Assembly (NCBI RefSeq): GCF_000262465.1
Contig: NZ_CM001489.1
Coordinates: 1,498,633 to 1,559,133, forward strand
Reading direction: 5' to 3'
DNA length: 60,501 nucleotides
From: Frankia sp. QA3
GTDB lineage: Bacteria; Actinomycetota; Actinomycetes; Frankiales; Frankiaceae
In this document: piece by piece, positions 1 through 8,800 of the stretch
Position numbering within the stretch: the first letter of the stretch is position 1
Layout of the letters: each line of letters starts with the position of its first letter
Position numbers and translations under genes: made by a program
The notes under the pieces: generated by a model
The model's database searches: none
The model's input: only the letters and a program-made list of their open reading frames with translations
What the model was told of the DNA's origin: nothing

Positions 1-2
1 TG

Positions 3-506
3 CCCGGGGCCTCCTGGCAGAGATGTCGGACGCACTACCTGCGGGACCTTCTCACCTTCACCCCGAAGTCGTCGCAGCCATGGGTCGCGACGTTGGTCCG
101 GACCGTTTTTGATCAGGCGGACGCGAACGAGGTGGCGGTGCAGTTCGACCGGGTCGTGGACGCGCTGACCGAGAAACTACCCCGCGCCGCGACCCATCTG
201 GAAGAAGCGAAAGCGGACCTGCTCGCGTTCACCAGCTATCCGCGGGAGATCTGGCGGCAGATCTGGTCGTCGAACCCGCAGGAACGACTGAACAAGGAGA
301 TCCGCCGGCGCACCGACGTCGTCGGTATCTTCCCCGACCGTGACGCCATCATACGGCTCGTCGGCGCCGTCCTCGCCGAGCAACACGACGAGTGGATCGA
401 AACCCACCGCTACTTCGGCGTGGAAATCCTCGCGAAAGTCGACGCGCGAGACACGCCGTCCGACACACCCGAGATCAGCGTGACACCCGAAGCACTCACC
501 GCATAA
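3..506 (+). CDS. IS256-family (mutator type) transposase, C-terminal part, cut by window edge
   Basis: The open frame runs in from the left edge: codons from position 3 already read as transposase (W-Q-R-C-R-T-H-Y-L-R-D-L), so the first ATG at 93 is not the real start. The segment around WQRCRTHYLRDLL and the later block with NPQERLNKEIRRRTDVVGIF are typical of the C-terminal third of IS256/mutator DDE transposases; the catalytic E and the conserved 'ERLN(K)EIRRR' motif fall here. The protein ends at 506 with a short acidic tail. The first two catalytic aspartates would lie upstream of the window, so intactness cannot be judged. Its position beside a tRNA fragment and defence genes suits an island border. 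Confidence 0.85.
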   Translation, partial: PGASWQRCRTHYLRDLLTFTPKSSQPWVATLVRTVFDQADANEVAVQFDRVVDALTEKLPRAATHLEEAKADLLAFTSYPREIWRQIWSSNPQERLNKEIRRRTDVVGIFPDRDAIIRLVGAVLAEQHDEWIETHRYFGVEILAKVDARDTPSDTPEISVTPEALTA

Positions 507-887
507 ACTTCAACTAAGGATCACGCGGAGTCACCCTCCATACACCACGCCAGCGGACGTGACCGCTGCCACTACGTCCGGTAGTTGCTTGCTTTGCAAC
601 TATCTGGGTCTCAAACCACCCGTGCAGGCCGTCCACCAGCACGTTTGTCGCACCCCGGCCGCCCACCTCTGAACGATAGGACCTATTTGCCCAGGCCAGA
701 GTCCTGTCACGCTTTGTGGCGGGGCGGGTAAGGCTCGAACCCGCGACCGACGGATTATGAGTCCGCTGCTCCCTCATGGGAAGGTTGTGATCGACCCTCG
801 GGAGATCGCGGTTTCCGGGAGGTCAAGCGTGCAGGACAGGCTGATGCCTTATGCCCGGTGTGACCCCTTGGATGGGAAGTGACGGCG
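507..887. other. Intergenic stretch holding a tRNA fragment
   Basis: No convincing protein gene is seen between the IS256-type transposase and the small acidic protein gene. The right end of the IS256 element should lie just after 506, but no terminal inverted repeat can be paired because the left end is outside the window. The only recognisable feature is the tRNA 3'-half on the minus strand at 717-773. Confidence 0.5.
717..773 (-). tRNA. 3'-half remnant of tRNA-Met (anticodon CAT)
   Basis: On the minus strand the sequence reads GAGCA, then an anticodon arm GCGGA-CTCATAA-TCCGT (five paired bases with one G-T, anticodon CAT), a five-base variable loop CGGTC, a T-arm with loop TTCGAGC, a CCGCCCC acceptor strand, G and CCA. 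The T-stem is imperfect (GCGGG against CTTAC). The 5' acceptor strand and the 5' half of the D-arm are absent: upstream sequence does not pair with the acceptor. It is therefore a fragment, not a working tRNA. Tyrosine-recombinase islands integrate into exactly this part of tRNA genes, so it may be an old attachment site. Confidence 0.6.
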
Positions 888-1388
888 ATGTCCGAGGAAG
901 ATGCTGATCGGCGAGCTGAACCCGCGGCCGGAAGTGATCCGGGGGCGCCTTCGGCGGTACCTGGGGCCGCCGGCACGGCGGAGCCCGACACGACGCGTCC
1001 GGCTGGAGCGGACTCGGATGCGGACGCCTCCTTGGATCCGGCCGACTCCAAGGAGGAGAGCGGGAAGTCCCTGCGCCCACTCGACTGGGACGGCTCCTTC
1101 AGCCGCACCTGGAACGCCCGCTACGGCCGCGACTGGACGAACCAACTCGCCGCCGAGCAGGAACGCGAGTGGGAGGACGAGGAGCTCCGGCAGTCGTTGC
1201 AGGATGCGCGCGACCGGATGAACGCAGAGTCCGCTCAGGCCGAGGCGCGGGCTCGGGAGGAACGTCGGCGGCCGTCGTCGGCGGGCGGTGGCGGGCGGGA
1301 GTCGGCGCAGGAGCGGCTGGCCCGCAAGCTCGACAAGCTTGATCGGCTATCGGACGTCGAGCCCGACGAATCGGGCGACGCACGGTAG
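888..1388 (+). CDS. Small acidic protein, partner of the TIR-NB-ARC-TPR gene (copy 1)
   Basis: This 166-residue protein has no family that I recognise. Residues 1-60 are Pro/Ala/Asp/Glu-rich and look disordered. A conserved core follows (GKSLRPLDWDGSFSRTWNAR, then RDWTNQLAAEQEREW), then a charged helical, coiled-coil-like tail ending in RKLDKLDRL. The ATG at 888 is preferred over the GTG at 879 because MSEEDADR aligns with MPEEPADR at the start of the second copy (34607-35164). The gene faces the TIR-NB-ARC-TPR gene tail to tail with 22 bp between stops, exactly as in copy 2. Its recurrence beside the same NLR-like gene suggests a functional partner, regulator or decoy; that is inference. Confidence 0.7.
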   Translation: MSEEDADRRAEPAAGSDPGAPSAVPGAAGTAEPDTTRPAGADSDADASLDPADSKEESGKSLRPLDWDGSFSRTWNARYGRDWTNQLAAEQEREWEDEELRQSLQDARDRMNAESAQAEARAREERRRPSSAGGGGRESAQERLARKLDKLDRLSDVEPDESGDAR

Positions 1389-1410
1389 CTCGCTTGGCTG
1401 GTCTGATGTC

Positions 1411-4400
1411 CTACGGACCGTGGTGCGGAAACCGTGGCTCGGCCCTCAGCGGCTGTTCGGCTGAGCGGGGCCGGTCGTCGTGGGAATGGTCGGCAGTCTC
1501 GGCGAGCGATCGGCGGGCCCGGATGGTGTCCGGGTGGAACGGGCCGTGTTCACGCAGCGCGTCGGTGAGCGCGTCGCGGTGGAGCTGCAGGGCGTCCCGG
1601 GGACGGTCGGCCTGGCGATAGGTGTCGGCGAGGACGGTCCGGGTGGCGAGGGTGTCCGGGTGGCGCGGGCCGAGAACCTGACCGCGGATCGCCAGGAGGC
1701 GTTCGTTGAGATCGACAGCCTGAGACAGCCGCCCGGTGGAGCGGTACACGTCGGCGAGGCCGTCGGCAGCGCGCAGAGTGCGGGCGTCGGCCACGCCGTG
1801 TGCCCGACTCCGGTCGCCGAGCAGGCGTTCGAGTTGAGGCCGGGCCGCCTCAAGCTGTCCGGTGTGCCGGTAGGCGGCGGCGAGGGTGTCCCGCGCCTCG
1901 ACGGTGTTCGGGTGCGCGGGCCCGAGGTTGCGTTCGTGCCGGTCGAGGACTCGTTCGAGATGAGGTACGGCGTCCGCGGGCTTTCCCAGCCTGAGGTGGG
2001 CATCAGCGAGGTTCAGACGGGTCCTCGTCGTTTCGGGGTGGTCGGGGCCGAGGACGCGCTCGCGGCCGGTCAGCGCGCGGTCGAACAGGGGGACCGCCTG
2101 TTCGGGTCGGCCGGCGCGCATGTGGGTGCGGGCGAGGCCGTGGGCGGTGTCGAGGGTGTCGGGATGGTCGGGGCCGAGGATGCGGTCGCGGTCCGACAGG
2201 GCTCGGTCGAGTTCTCGGGTGGCGTCGTCGAGCCGTCCGGCCCGGCGGTGGGTCGTGCCCAGGTGGTGGCGGGTGTCGAGGGTGTCGGGGTGGTCCTGGC
2301 CGAGGACGCGGCTGCGGGTGGTGAGGGTCTGTTCGAGGAGGGGGGTGGCGTCGCCGAGGGCGCCGCGGCGGGCGTAGGTGACGGCGAGCTGGTGGGTGGT
2401 GTCCAGGGTGGCGGGGTGATCGTCGCCGAGGAGGCGTCGGCGGTCGGTGAGGGTGTCGCGCAGGAGGGTGGCGGCCTCGTCGCCGCGTCCGGTGGCGTCG
2501 AAGGCGCGCCCCAGGCTGTGGCGGCTTTCGAGGGTGTCGGGGTGGTCGGGGCCGAGGGTGCGGGTGCGGTCGGTGAGGGTGTGTTCGAACAGGGCGGTGG
2601 CGTGGTCGAGGTGGCCGGCGCGTTGGTAGGCCCAGGCGAGGGTGGCCTGGGATTCCAGGGTGTCGGGGTGGTCGGGGCCGAGGAGGCGGGTGCGGTCGGT
2701 GAGGGTGCGGGTGGCGAGGCGGCCAGCGTCGTCGATGTTGCCCGCGGCGAGGGTGGCGCGGGTGAGGGTTTCGCGGGCGGTGAGGGTGTCGGGGTGGTCG
2801 GGGCCGGCGAGGTGTTCGCGGGCGGCGGCGGCGCGTTCGGCCAGGGGGAGGGCCTGTGCGGGCTGGCCCTGTTCGAGCAGGTAGGCGGCGGCGTGCTCGG
2901 CGAGCCAGGCGGCGTGCGGGCCGTCGGTGGCGCCCGGGGTGTCGGTGGCGCCCGGGATGTCGGTGGCGCCCGGGATGTCGGTCGGGCGGGCGCCCGGGGC
3001 ATCGGTCGAGGTGAGGCCGGTGTCCGGGCGGGTGTCGGGCGCGTCGAGGACGGCGAGGGTGTGGGGGAGCAGTTCGCGCCAGGCGGGCCAGGCGGCGGGG
3101 TTGCCGGCGACGTCGGCGGGCAGGGCGGCGTGCAGCATCTGGCGTAGGGAGTCGGTGAGCTGGTCGGCGTGTTCGGGGCCGGTGTTGGCGCGAACGGCGG
3201 TGCACACCATCTACTGCACCGCCACGGCCGGACCGTCGCGCTAGGCCAAGGCGGAACGTTCAAAGCTGGCGATCGTGTCCGCGACGTCGAGACGGTCGGC
3301 GGCGGCGGCGCGCAACTCGTCGTGGATCAGGACGTCCAGCGTGGCGACGAGCATGTACAGCGACAGCTCCGTGACATCGGCGTGGGCGGCGAGGCGCAGC
3401 AGCTCGGCGGCGGCGGGGAGTCGGCGTCGAGGCGGCGCAGCGGCTCGTCCCACAGGGTGGCGGCGGTGACACCGGGGCGTCCGGGGACCTCGCCCTGGGC
3501 CAGCAGGCGGGCCGGGCGGTCGGTCAGCGCCTGGAGGTAGGTCTCGGCGGGCAGGCGGCCGGCGATGATCCGGTGGGCGGCCTGGTCGAGGGCGAGCGGG
3601 TGGTCGGCGAGCTGGTCGGCGATGCGGTCGGCGGTGGAGCGGTCGACGGTGGGCAGCCGGTCGGCGAGCAGGGCGAGGGACTCGGCGCGGCCCAGCGGTC
3701 CGACGGGGACGACCGTGCCGAGGCGGTCCCAGTCGGGGTTGCGGGAGGTCAGCAGCAGGCGGCCCGGTTCGGCCGGGCGCAGCCAGTCGGGCAGGTCGGG
3801 TTCGGCGGCGTCGTCGAGGACGATCAGCCAGCGGCCGTCGGCGCGGTCGAGGCGGGCCAGCACGGCGGCCGGTTCGGCGTGCTCGGGCAGGCCCAGCGCG
3901 GGGGCGAGGGCGCGCACCCGGTCGCCGAGCAGCTCGGGGCGCCCGGCGGGCACCCACCAGACGGCGTCGAAGTCCCGGTGGTGGGCGCGGACGTACTCGG
4001 TGGCCAGGCTCGTCTTGCCGATGCCGGCGAGGCCGGTGACGGTGACCAGCGGGGAGCGGGCCAGCGCCGCGTCGAGCCGGTCGAGCGCCTCGCCGCGCCC
4101 GACGAACGCGGCGGGTGGCGTCGGCACGTTCCACACCGCCGGCAGGTCACCCGGGTGGATCGGCCGGTGGGGGTGGCGCGCGGCGTGGCCCTCCGGCGGC
4201 GCGGACTCGCCGCCGCGCACGGCCGCGAGCAGGGCGGTCTCGCCGGCGAACGCGCCCCGGTCGAACAGGTTGATCGGCGCGATCTGGCCGAGCAGGCCGG
4301 GCACCTCCCGCTCCGTCACCCGGGCGACCAGCAGCCGGCGTTCCCCGTCGGCGAGGCGGGGCGACCACGCCGCCCCCCATTCGGCGAGCGCTGCCGGGGA

Positions 4401-4625
4401 GTCCAGGTAGCCGTCCGAGACCACGGCGATGGTGTGCCGGGCCTGCCGTGTCGCCCGGTCCAGCCAGGCGACCTGATGGGTGCCCGCCACCCGGTCCCAG
4501 GAGGCGACCCGGACCCGCAGGCCGGCGTTCTCCAACGTCGCGGCGATCCACTCGGCCCACGCCCGGCCGTCCTCGGCGTACGACACGAAGCAGTCGAGAG
4601 CGTCCCCCTCGCCCCCGACGGTCAC
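1411..4625 (-). pseudogene. Degraded TIR-NB-ARC-TPR (NLR-like) protein, copy 1
   Basis: The GTG start at 4625 opens a TIR domain (CFVSYAEDG at about residue 12, candidate catalytic Glu82 in AEW), followed by an NB-ARC ATPase (Walker A GLAGIGKTS, Walker B LIVLDDA, TSRN). The reading frame then breaks near 3405-3418 inside a run of CCG triplets: the continuation 'AAELLRLAAHADV' is in another frame. That frame meets TAG at 3241-3243 and a second TAG at 3211-3213, the latter where the intact copy has the MHG (MHD-like) motif. TPR repeats (42-residue kinesin-light-chain type, GPDHPDTL) continue in the same frame to 1411. The paralogue at 35187-38309 reads straight through all three lesions. The TPR part could still be translated from ATG 3210 as a stand-alone protein, but I regard the locus as broken. 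Confidence 0.8.
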
Positions 4626-4665
4626 CGAACAACCATCCCACAGTCACCGAAACGGCCCGCCCCTC

Positions 4666-4710
4666 GCTGATCCGGAGGGAGAAATCGGGCGCGGAAGCCT
4701 CCGGATCAGC
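4666..4710. repeat. Dispersed palindrome with conserved loop, copy i
   Basis: Perfect 13-bp inverted repeat (GCTGATCCGGAGG at 4666-4678 and its complement at 4698-4710) around the loop GAGAAATCGGGCGCGGAAG. The inner AGGG/CCT ends and the loop core aRAAATCGGRCRCG match the copies at 18356-18408 and 47015-47049. It lies between the 3TM gene and the broken TIR gene, where it could also act as a terminator, though there is no T-run. Confidence 0.7.
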
Positions 4711-4828
4711 AGGGGGAAGGTCTCGCGTCCGGCCTGCGCCAGGGGAGGCGCTCGGCCTGCCCTGGGCGGGGCCCCGGTGCCTCGGGGCCCCCGGGGCGCC
4801 GGGGCCTGGCGTCGGCGGGTGTCGTTCG

Positions 4829-5449
4829 TCAGGTCGGCGGGCAGGTGGCGACGGGGCGGATTCCGGTCGCCGCCCGCAGGTCGACCTCCACCTCCCCGCC
4901 GTTCGTGCGCAGCGTCAGCCGGCCCGATCCGACCCGTACGACCTCGCCGCAGACCTGGCCGGCGGGCAGTGCCACGACGAGCCGCGGCTGGCTGCGTCCC
5001 GGGCCGTACCAGGTCACGGCGACCGCGGCCACGAGCAGCGCGGCGCAGCCGAAGACCAGGACGATGCCCTGGCGCAGCGCCGCCGCGGCGCGGATCGCCT
5101 CGGCGTGGGTGCGGGCCAGCTCGGAGCCCAGCGTGCGGCGCGCGACGACCACCGGGCGCCCGTGGGCGGCGGACAGCAGGCGCAGCGCCCCGCCGGCCCC
5201 GGCGAGCAGGGCGGCGAGCAGCAGGAAGCCGACGACGGCGTTCCACGGGGCGGTGAGGTCACCGACATCGGATCGGCCGCGGACGAGGCCGAAACCGACC
5301 AGGCCGACGAGCAGGCCGGCCAGGGCGTTGCGCCAGGCGAGGGCGGCGGCACGCACGCGCGCCAGCTCGTCGCGGAACAGCCGCTGCGTCGTCTGCGCGG
5401 CGCGGCCGTCGGCCAGCGTCGCCCGGCCGCCGGCGGACAGACCCGTCAT
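4829..5449 (-). CDS. Three-TM membrane protein of the CHAT operon
   Basis: A 206-residue protein of no family I can name. Hydrophobic helices are visible at roughly residues 38-57 (AWRNALAGLLVGLVGFGLV), 70-90 (VVGFLLLAALLAGAGGAL) and 127-147 (GIVLVFGCAALLVAAVAV). A soluble C-terminal domain of about 55 residues follows, with short beta-like stretches (RLVVALP, GRLTLRTNGGEVEVDLR). The ATG overlaps the stop of the upstream cysteine-rich gene by 4 bp (ATGA), so the two are translationally coupled, and both lie behind the CHAT protease gene. A membrane anchor or membrane-perturbing partner of the protease is possible, by analogy with other CHAT conflict systems; nothing in the sequence proves it. 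Confidence 0.7.
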   Translation of the reverse strand: MTGLSAGGRATLADGRAAQTTQRLFRDELARVRAAALAWRNALAGLLVGLVGFGLVRGRSDVGDLTAPWNAVVGFLLLAALLAGAGGALRLLSAAHGRPVVVARRTLGSELARTHAEAIRAAAALRQGIVLVFGCAALLVAAVAVTWYGPGRSQPRLVVALPAGQVCGEVVRVGSGRLTLRTNGGEVEVDLRAATGIRPVATCPPT

Positions 5450-5814
5450 GCCTGGCTGATCTTCACGTTCCAGTAGGCGCCGCAGCCGAGGTAGCCCTCG
5501 GGACGGCCGGCGTGGTCTCCCTCGCAGGTGCAGACCATGGGTTCCTCGGCGGTGCGATCGTCCGATCCCGGTGGGGGCGGCGGTTCGTCCTGCGGGTTGG
5601 ACCGCCGCCAGCGCTTCACCACCTGGTCGGTGACCAGGAACTCCATCGGATGATCGCAGCGTGGGCAGCGACCCCGCAGGACGAGGGTGCGCGACTGCGG
5701 CTGCTCCACCTCGAAGGTCTCGGCGACGTGCGCGCCGTAGGCGAGATCGGTGATCTCCAGGTACGGCCCCGCCGACGGCGGCTGCTCGTCGCGGCGCGGT
5801 CGGGTCAATGCCAT
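5446..5814 (-). CDS. Small cysteine-rich, probably zinc-binding protein of the CHAT operon
   Basis: A 122-residue protein with two cysteine clusters: CPRC in the middle (GRCPRCDHPMEF) and, near the C-terminus, C-x-C-x-G-x-H-x-GRPEG followed by GCGAYW. The spacing suggests a zinc ribbon or treble-clef split by a Pro-rich acidic linker (PPPPPGSDD). The start at 5814 has a good ribosome site (GGAG, 9 bases upstream). It sits 36 bp after the CHAT gene and overlaps the next gene by 4 bp, so it should be co-expressed with both. The function is unknown; an adaptor, sensor or protease substrate would fit the context. Confidence 0.7.
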   Translation of the reverse strand: MALTRPRRDEQPPSAGPYLEITDLAYGAHVAETFEVEQPQSRTLVLRGRCPRCDHPMEFLVTDQVVKRWRRSNPQDEPPPPPGSDDRTAEEPMVCTCEGDHAGRPEGYLGCGAYWNVKISQA

Positions 5815-5850
5815 CGTCGACTCCTCGGGGTCAGGTCCTCCGAACGGGGG

Positions 5851-8800
5851 CTACGGGCCCGTGTGGGTGAACGGGGTCCAGGCACCCGGCTCGAGGCGAT
5901 GATCATCGCGCAGCCTGAGCACGGCGCGGTGCAGGGCGAGCGCGGCGAGGGCGGGACGCGGGACGCCGTCCACGGTCAGCCCGCCGTACACATCCCGGAA
6001 CAGACTGGTGGTCTCGGCGCTGTCGACCGACCACAAAGTGCCCAGGACGTGACGATAACCCATGTGGTGCAACGCCGACGCGAGGGTGATCGCCTCGTCG
6101 GCCAGGCTCACGCCTCCGGTCGCCGTCTTGCACGCCGACAGGGCGGCGAACTCGCCGACATACCGTCGCCGCCCCACGTCGGCGACGGTGAGGACACCGT
6201 CGTGCAACGCCAGCCCACCGGCGGCCGGCTCGGCCAGGTCCTGGTTGCCGTGGCAGCTGAAATGCACCCAGCGATGGGTCGCGAGTTCCCGCTCGACGGC
6301 CGCCCGCGTCGCCGCCGGGCCGCGCAGCACGGTCAGCCGCCGGTCGTCGAACCGTTCGGCCAGCATCGCCAGCTCCTCCGCCGCACCCGGCAGCCGGGGC
6401 TGGCCGGGTGTCTCCTCGAGCGCGACGGCCAGCAGCCGGGGGGAGCCGTGCACGGCGGTCGCGGCGGTCGCGGCGTCCGATCCGCGCGCCTGGAGCAGGG
6501 CCCGCAGCGTCGGCGTGTAGGAGGAGACCACCCGATCGATCACCGTCCGTGGCGCCCCTCGGGTCGGCCGCTGATGGTGGCCGGCGCCGTGCAGGGGGAG
6601 CAGGGCCAGCGGGCCGGTCGGGCACCACCACAGCCGCGGCCACGAGCCGTCGCCGTCGCCGTCGCCGTGGTCGTCGCCGTCGCCGTGGTCGTCGCCGTCG
6701 CCGGCACCGGCACCGGCACCGGCACCGGCGGGAGCGTCCCGGAAGCCGAGCGCGGTGAGAACCGGCTCGGCGACGACGTCCCAGAGCCATTCCAGCACGC
6801 CGGTGGTGAGCGTCTCGGCGGCCGTCCGGGCCCGCAGCAGCTCACGTTCGGCCTGCTGGGCGCCCTGCCGGGCGGCCACACCGCCGCCGGTGCGGGCCGC
6901 GCGCCACGCCGCCTCGTGGGCCTGTCGGGCGTCGTCGACCCGGTGCAGCGCGTCCACGTACTCCTGCGCGCGCTCGGCCGCCTCCCGGGCGTCCAGGCGG
7001 GGCAGCGCGAGCGCGCTCACCCCGCCGGGACGCACGAGCAGCGCGTCGCACCGCCGGCGGCTGAGGTTCACCACCACCACCGGCCCGTCGGCGGCGGCCG
7101 GCAGCAACGCCTCCGCCGGCACCGGCCGCAGGAAGCCGTCGAACCCGTCGAGCCCACGCACCCGCGCCACCAGCTCCTCCCAGCGCTGCGCGAGGCCGAT
7201 GCGCCGCTCGGCGGCCCGGCCGACGTCCTCGGCGTCCGCGGCCGTCGGCGGGCCGTCGAGCTCCGCGCGGACCCGCTCCAGCTCGGCGTGCAGCGCCGGT
7301 GCCCGCTGGGCGAGCCGTCCCAGGTCGCCGCGCAGGTTCAACAGCTGGCCCCACAGCACCGCGCGGCCCTGTTCGAGCAGCTCGACCGCCCGTGCGGGCG
7401 CGCCGGCCTCGACCGCGAGCGCGGCGGCGTCGCGCGCCAGCTCCGCGCGGGCCGCCAGCTGCTGCTCCTGATGCGGCCGGTCCCGTCCCTCCCACGTCGT
7501 CTCGATCAGCCGCGCGAGGGCGACCGCGTAGGCGTCGACGGCCACGGCCGGCTCGCCGGCCCGCGCGGCGCCCCGCCCCCAGGCCTCGGCCGCGCTCAGC
7601 CGCAGGTGGGACGGCGCGGTCGGGGCGGTCGCCGCCTCGCGCAGGTAGCCGACCGCGACCGCCTGATCCGTGGGCGAGCCGGTCTGCTCGGCGCGTCCCG
7701 CCCACGTCAGGCCGAGGTTGAGCAGCATCGCCGCCCGCTGGGGGTCGCCGGGATGGGCCACCTGCACCGCGCCGAGCATCGCGTCGAGCGCCGCGTCGGC
7801 GTCCGGGGTGTCGGCCGGGGTGTCGGCGCGGGCCAGCCGCCTCCGCAGCACCGCCGCGAGCCCGGACAGGTAGTGCGCGTGATCGGGGTCGTCGGTCGGG
7901 CTCGCCGCGATGGCCTGGCGGTACAGGTCGATCGCCGCGCCGATGTCGGCGTCCCGGTCGACGTCGGGACGGAACCAGCGGGCGAGCATCAGCTGCGCCT
8001 GGCTGCGTTCCCGCGCGGTGGGGGCGTCGGTGACCTGCGCTCGCAGCTCCTCGGCCGTCTCGGCAGCCCCCGACCCGACGATACCGATCCGGTTGATCAG
8101 CGATTGCGCGAGATCGGAGGCGTACCCCGGCCGGTCGGGGTGGGCGGGCGGAGTGGCGTCGAGGGCCGCCCGTCCGAGGTCGATCGCGCCGTCGATGTCG
8201 TCGGGCCGCCCGCTCTGGATGTACCGGGCCCGCAGCGACCGGGCCAACGCCGAGAGCAGCCCCGGACGGTCCGGGCCGCCGGCCGGGGCTGCCTCGATCG
8301 CGGCGCGTCCCGCCGCGATGGCGGTGTCGATGTCCGCCTCCCGCCGGGTCAGATCGTGGCGCTGCCGCAGCGCGGTGGCGAACCCGGACAGGATCATCGG
8401 ACGGTGCTCCGTACCAGCGGCGGCTCCGTCCACCAGCTGTTCGTACAGCTCCACGGCGGCGTTGACGTCGGCGATGCGACCGGCGTGCCGGAACCGCCGC
8501 AGCAGGATCTCCGCGAGCCGCCTCCGGAGCTCGTCGCGGGCCGGGTCCGCCGCGGGGAGGGCGTCGAGCGCCCGCTGGTACCGCTCGATCGCCGTGTCGA
8601 GGTCCACCGGATCCCGGCTGACGTCGAACCGGCTGGCCGCGGCGTCGGCCAGGCCGGCCTCGCAGTCGGCCGTGTTGGGATGTCCGGCCGGCAGCAGCCC
8701 GGCCAGCTCGGTCAGCACCTCGACCAGGCGGTCGAGGTCAGCAGCGTGCCTCGTCTGGTCGTACCGGTCCGACAGGGCGTCGACCAGGGTGGCCAGGGCC

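Noticed and set aside
2100..2850. Regular spacing of near-identical short units suggested a CRISPR-like array
   Set aside because: The period is 126 bp, equal to 42 codons; it is the TPR coding repeat, with no constant repeats and variable spacers.
1480..3147. Plus-strand repeat-rich open frame across the broken TIR gene
   Set aside because: Its apparent repeats (EGVGVVGAE) are only the complement of GPDHPDTL TPR units.
1411..3210. Stand-alone TPR gene starting at ATG 3210
   Set aside because: The paralogue shows this is the C-terminal part of a TIR-NB-ARC-TPR gene; it is kept as part of the pseudogene, although separate translation is not excluded.
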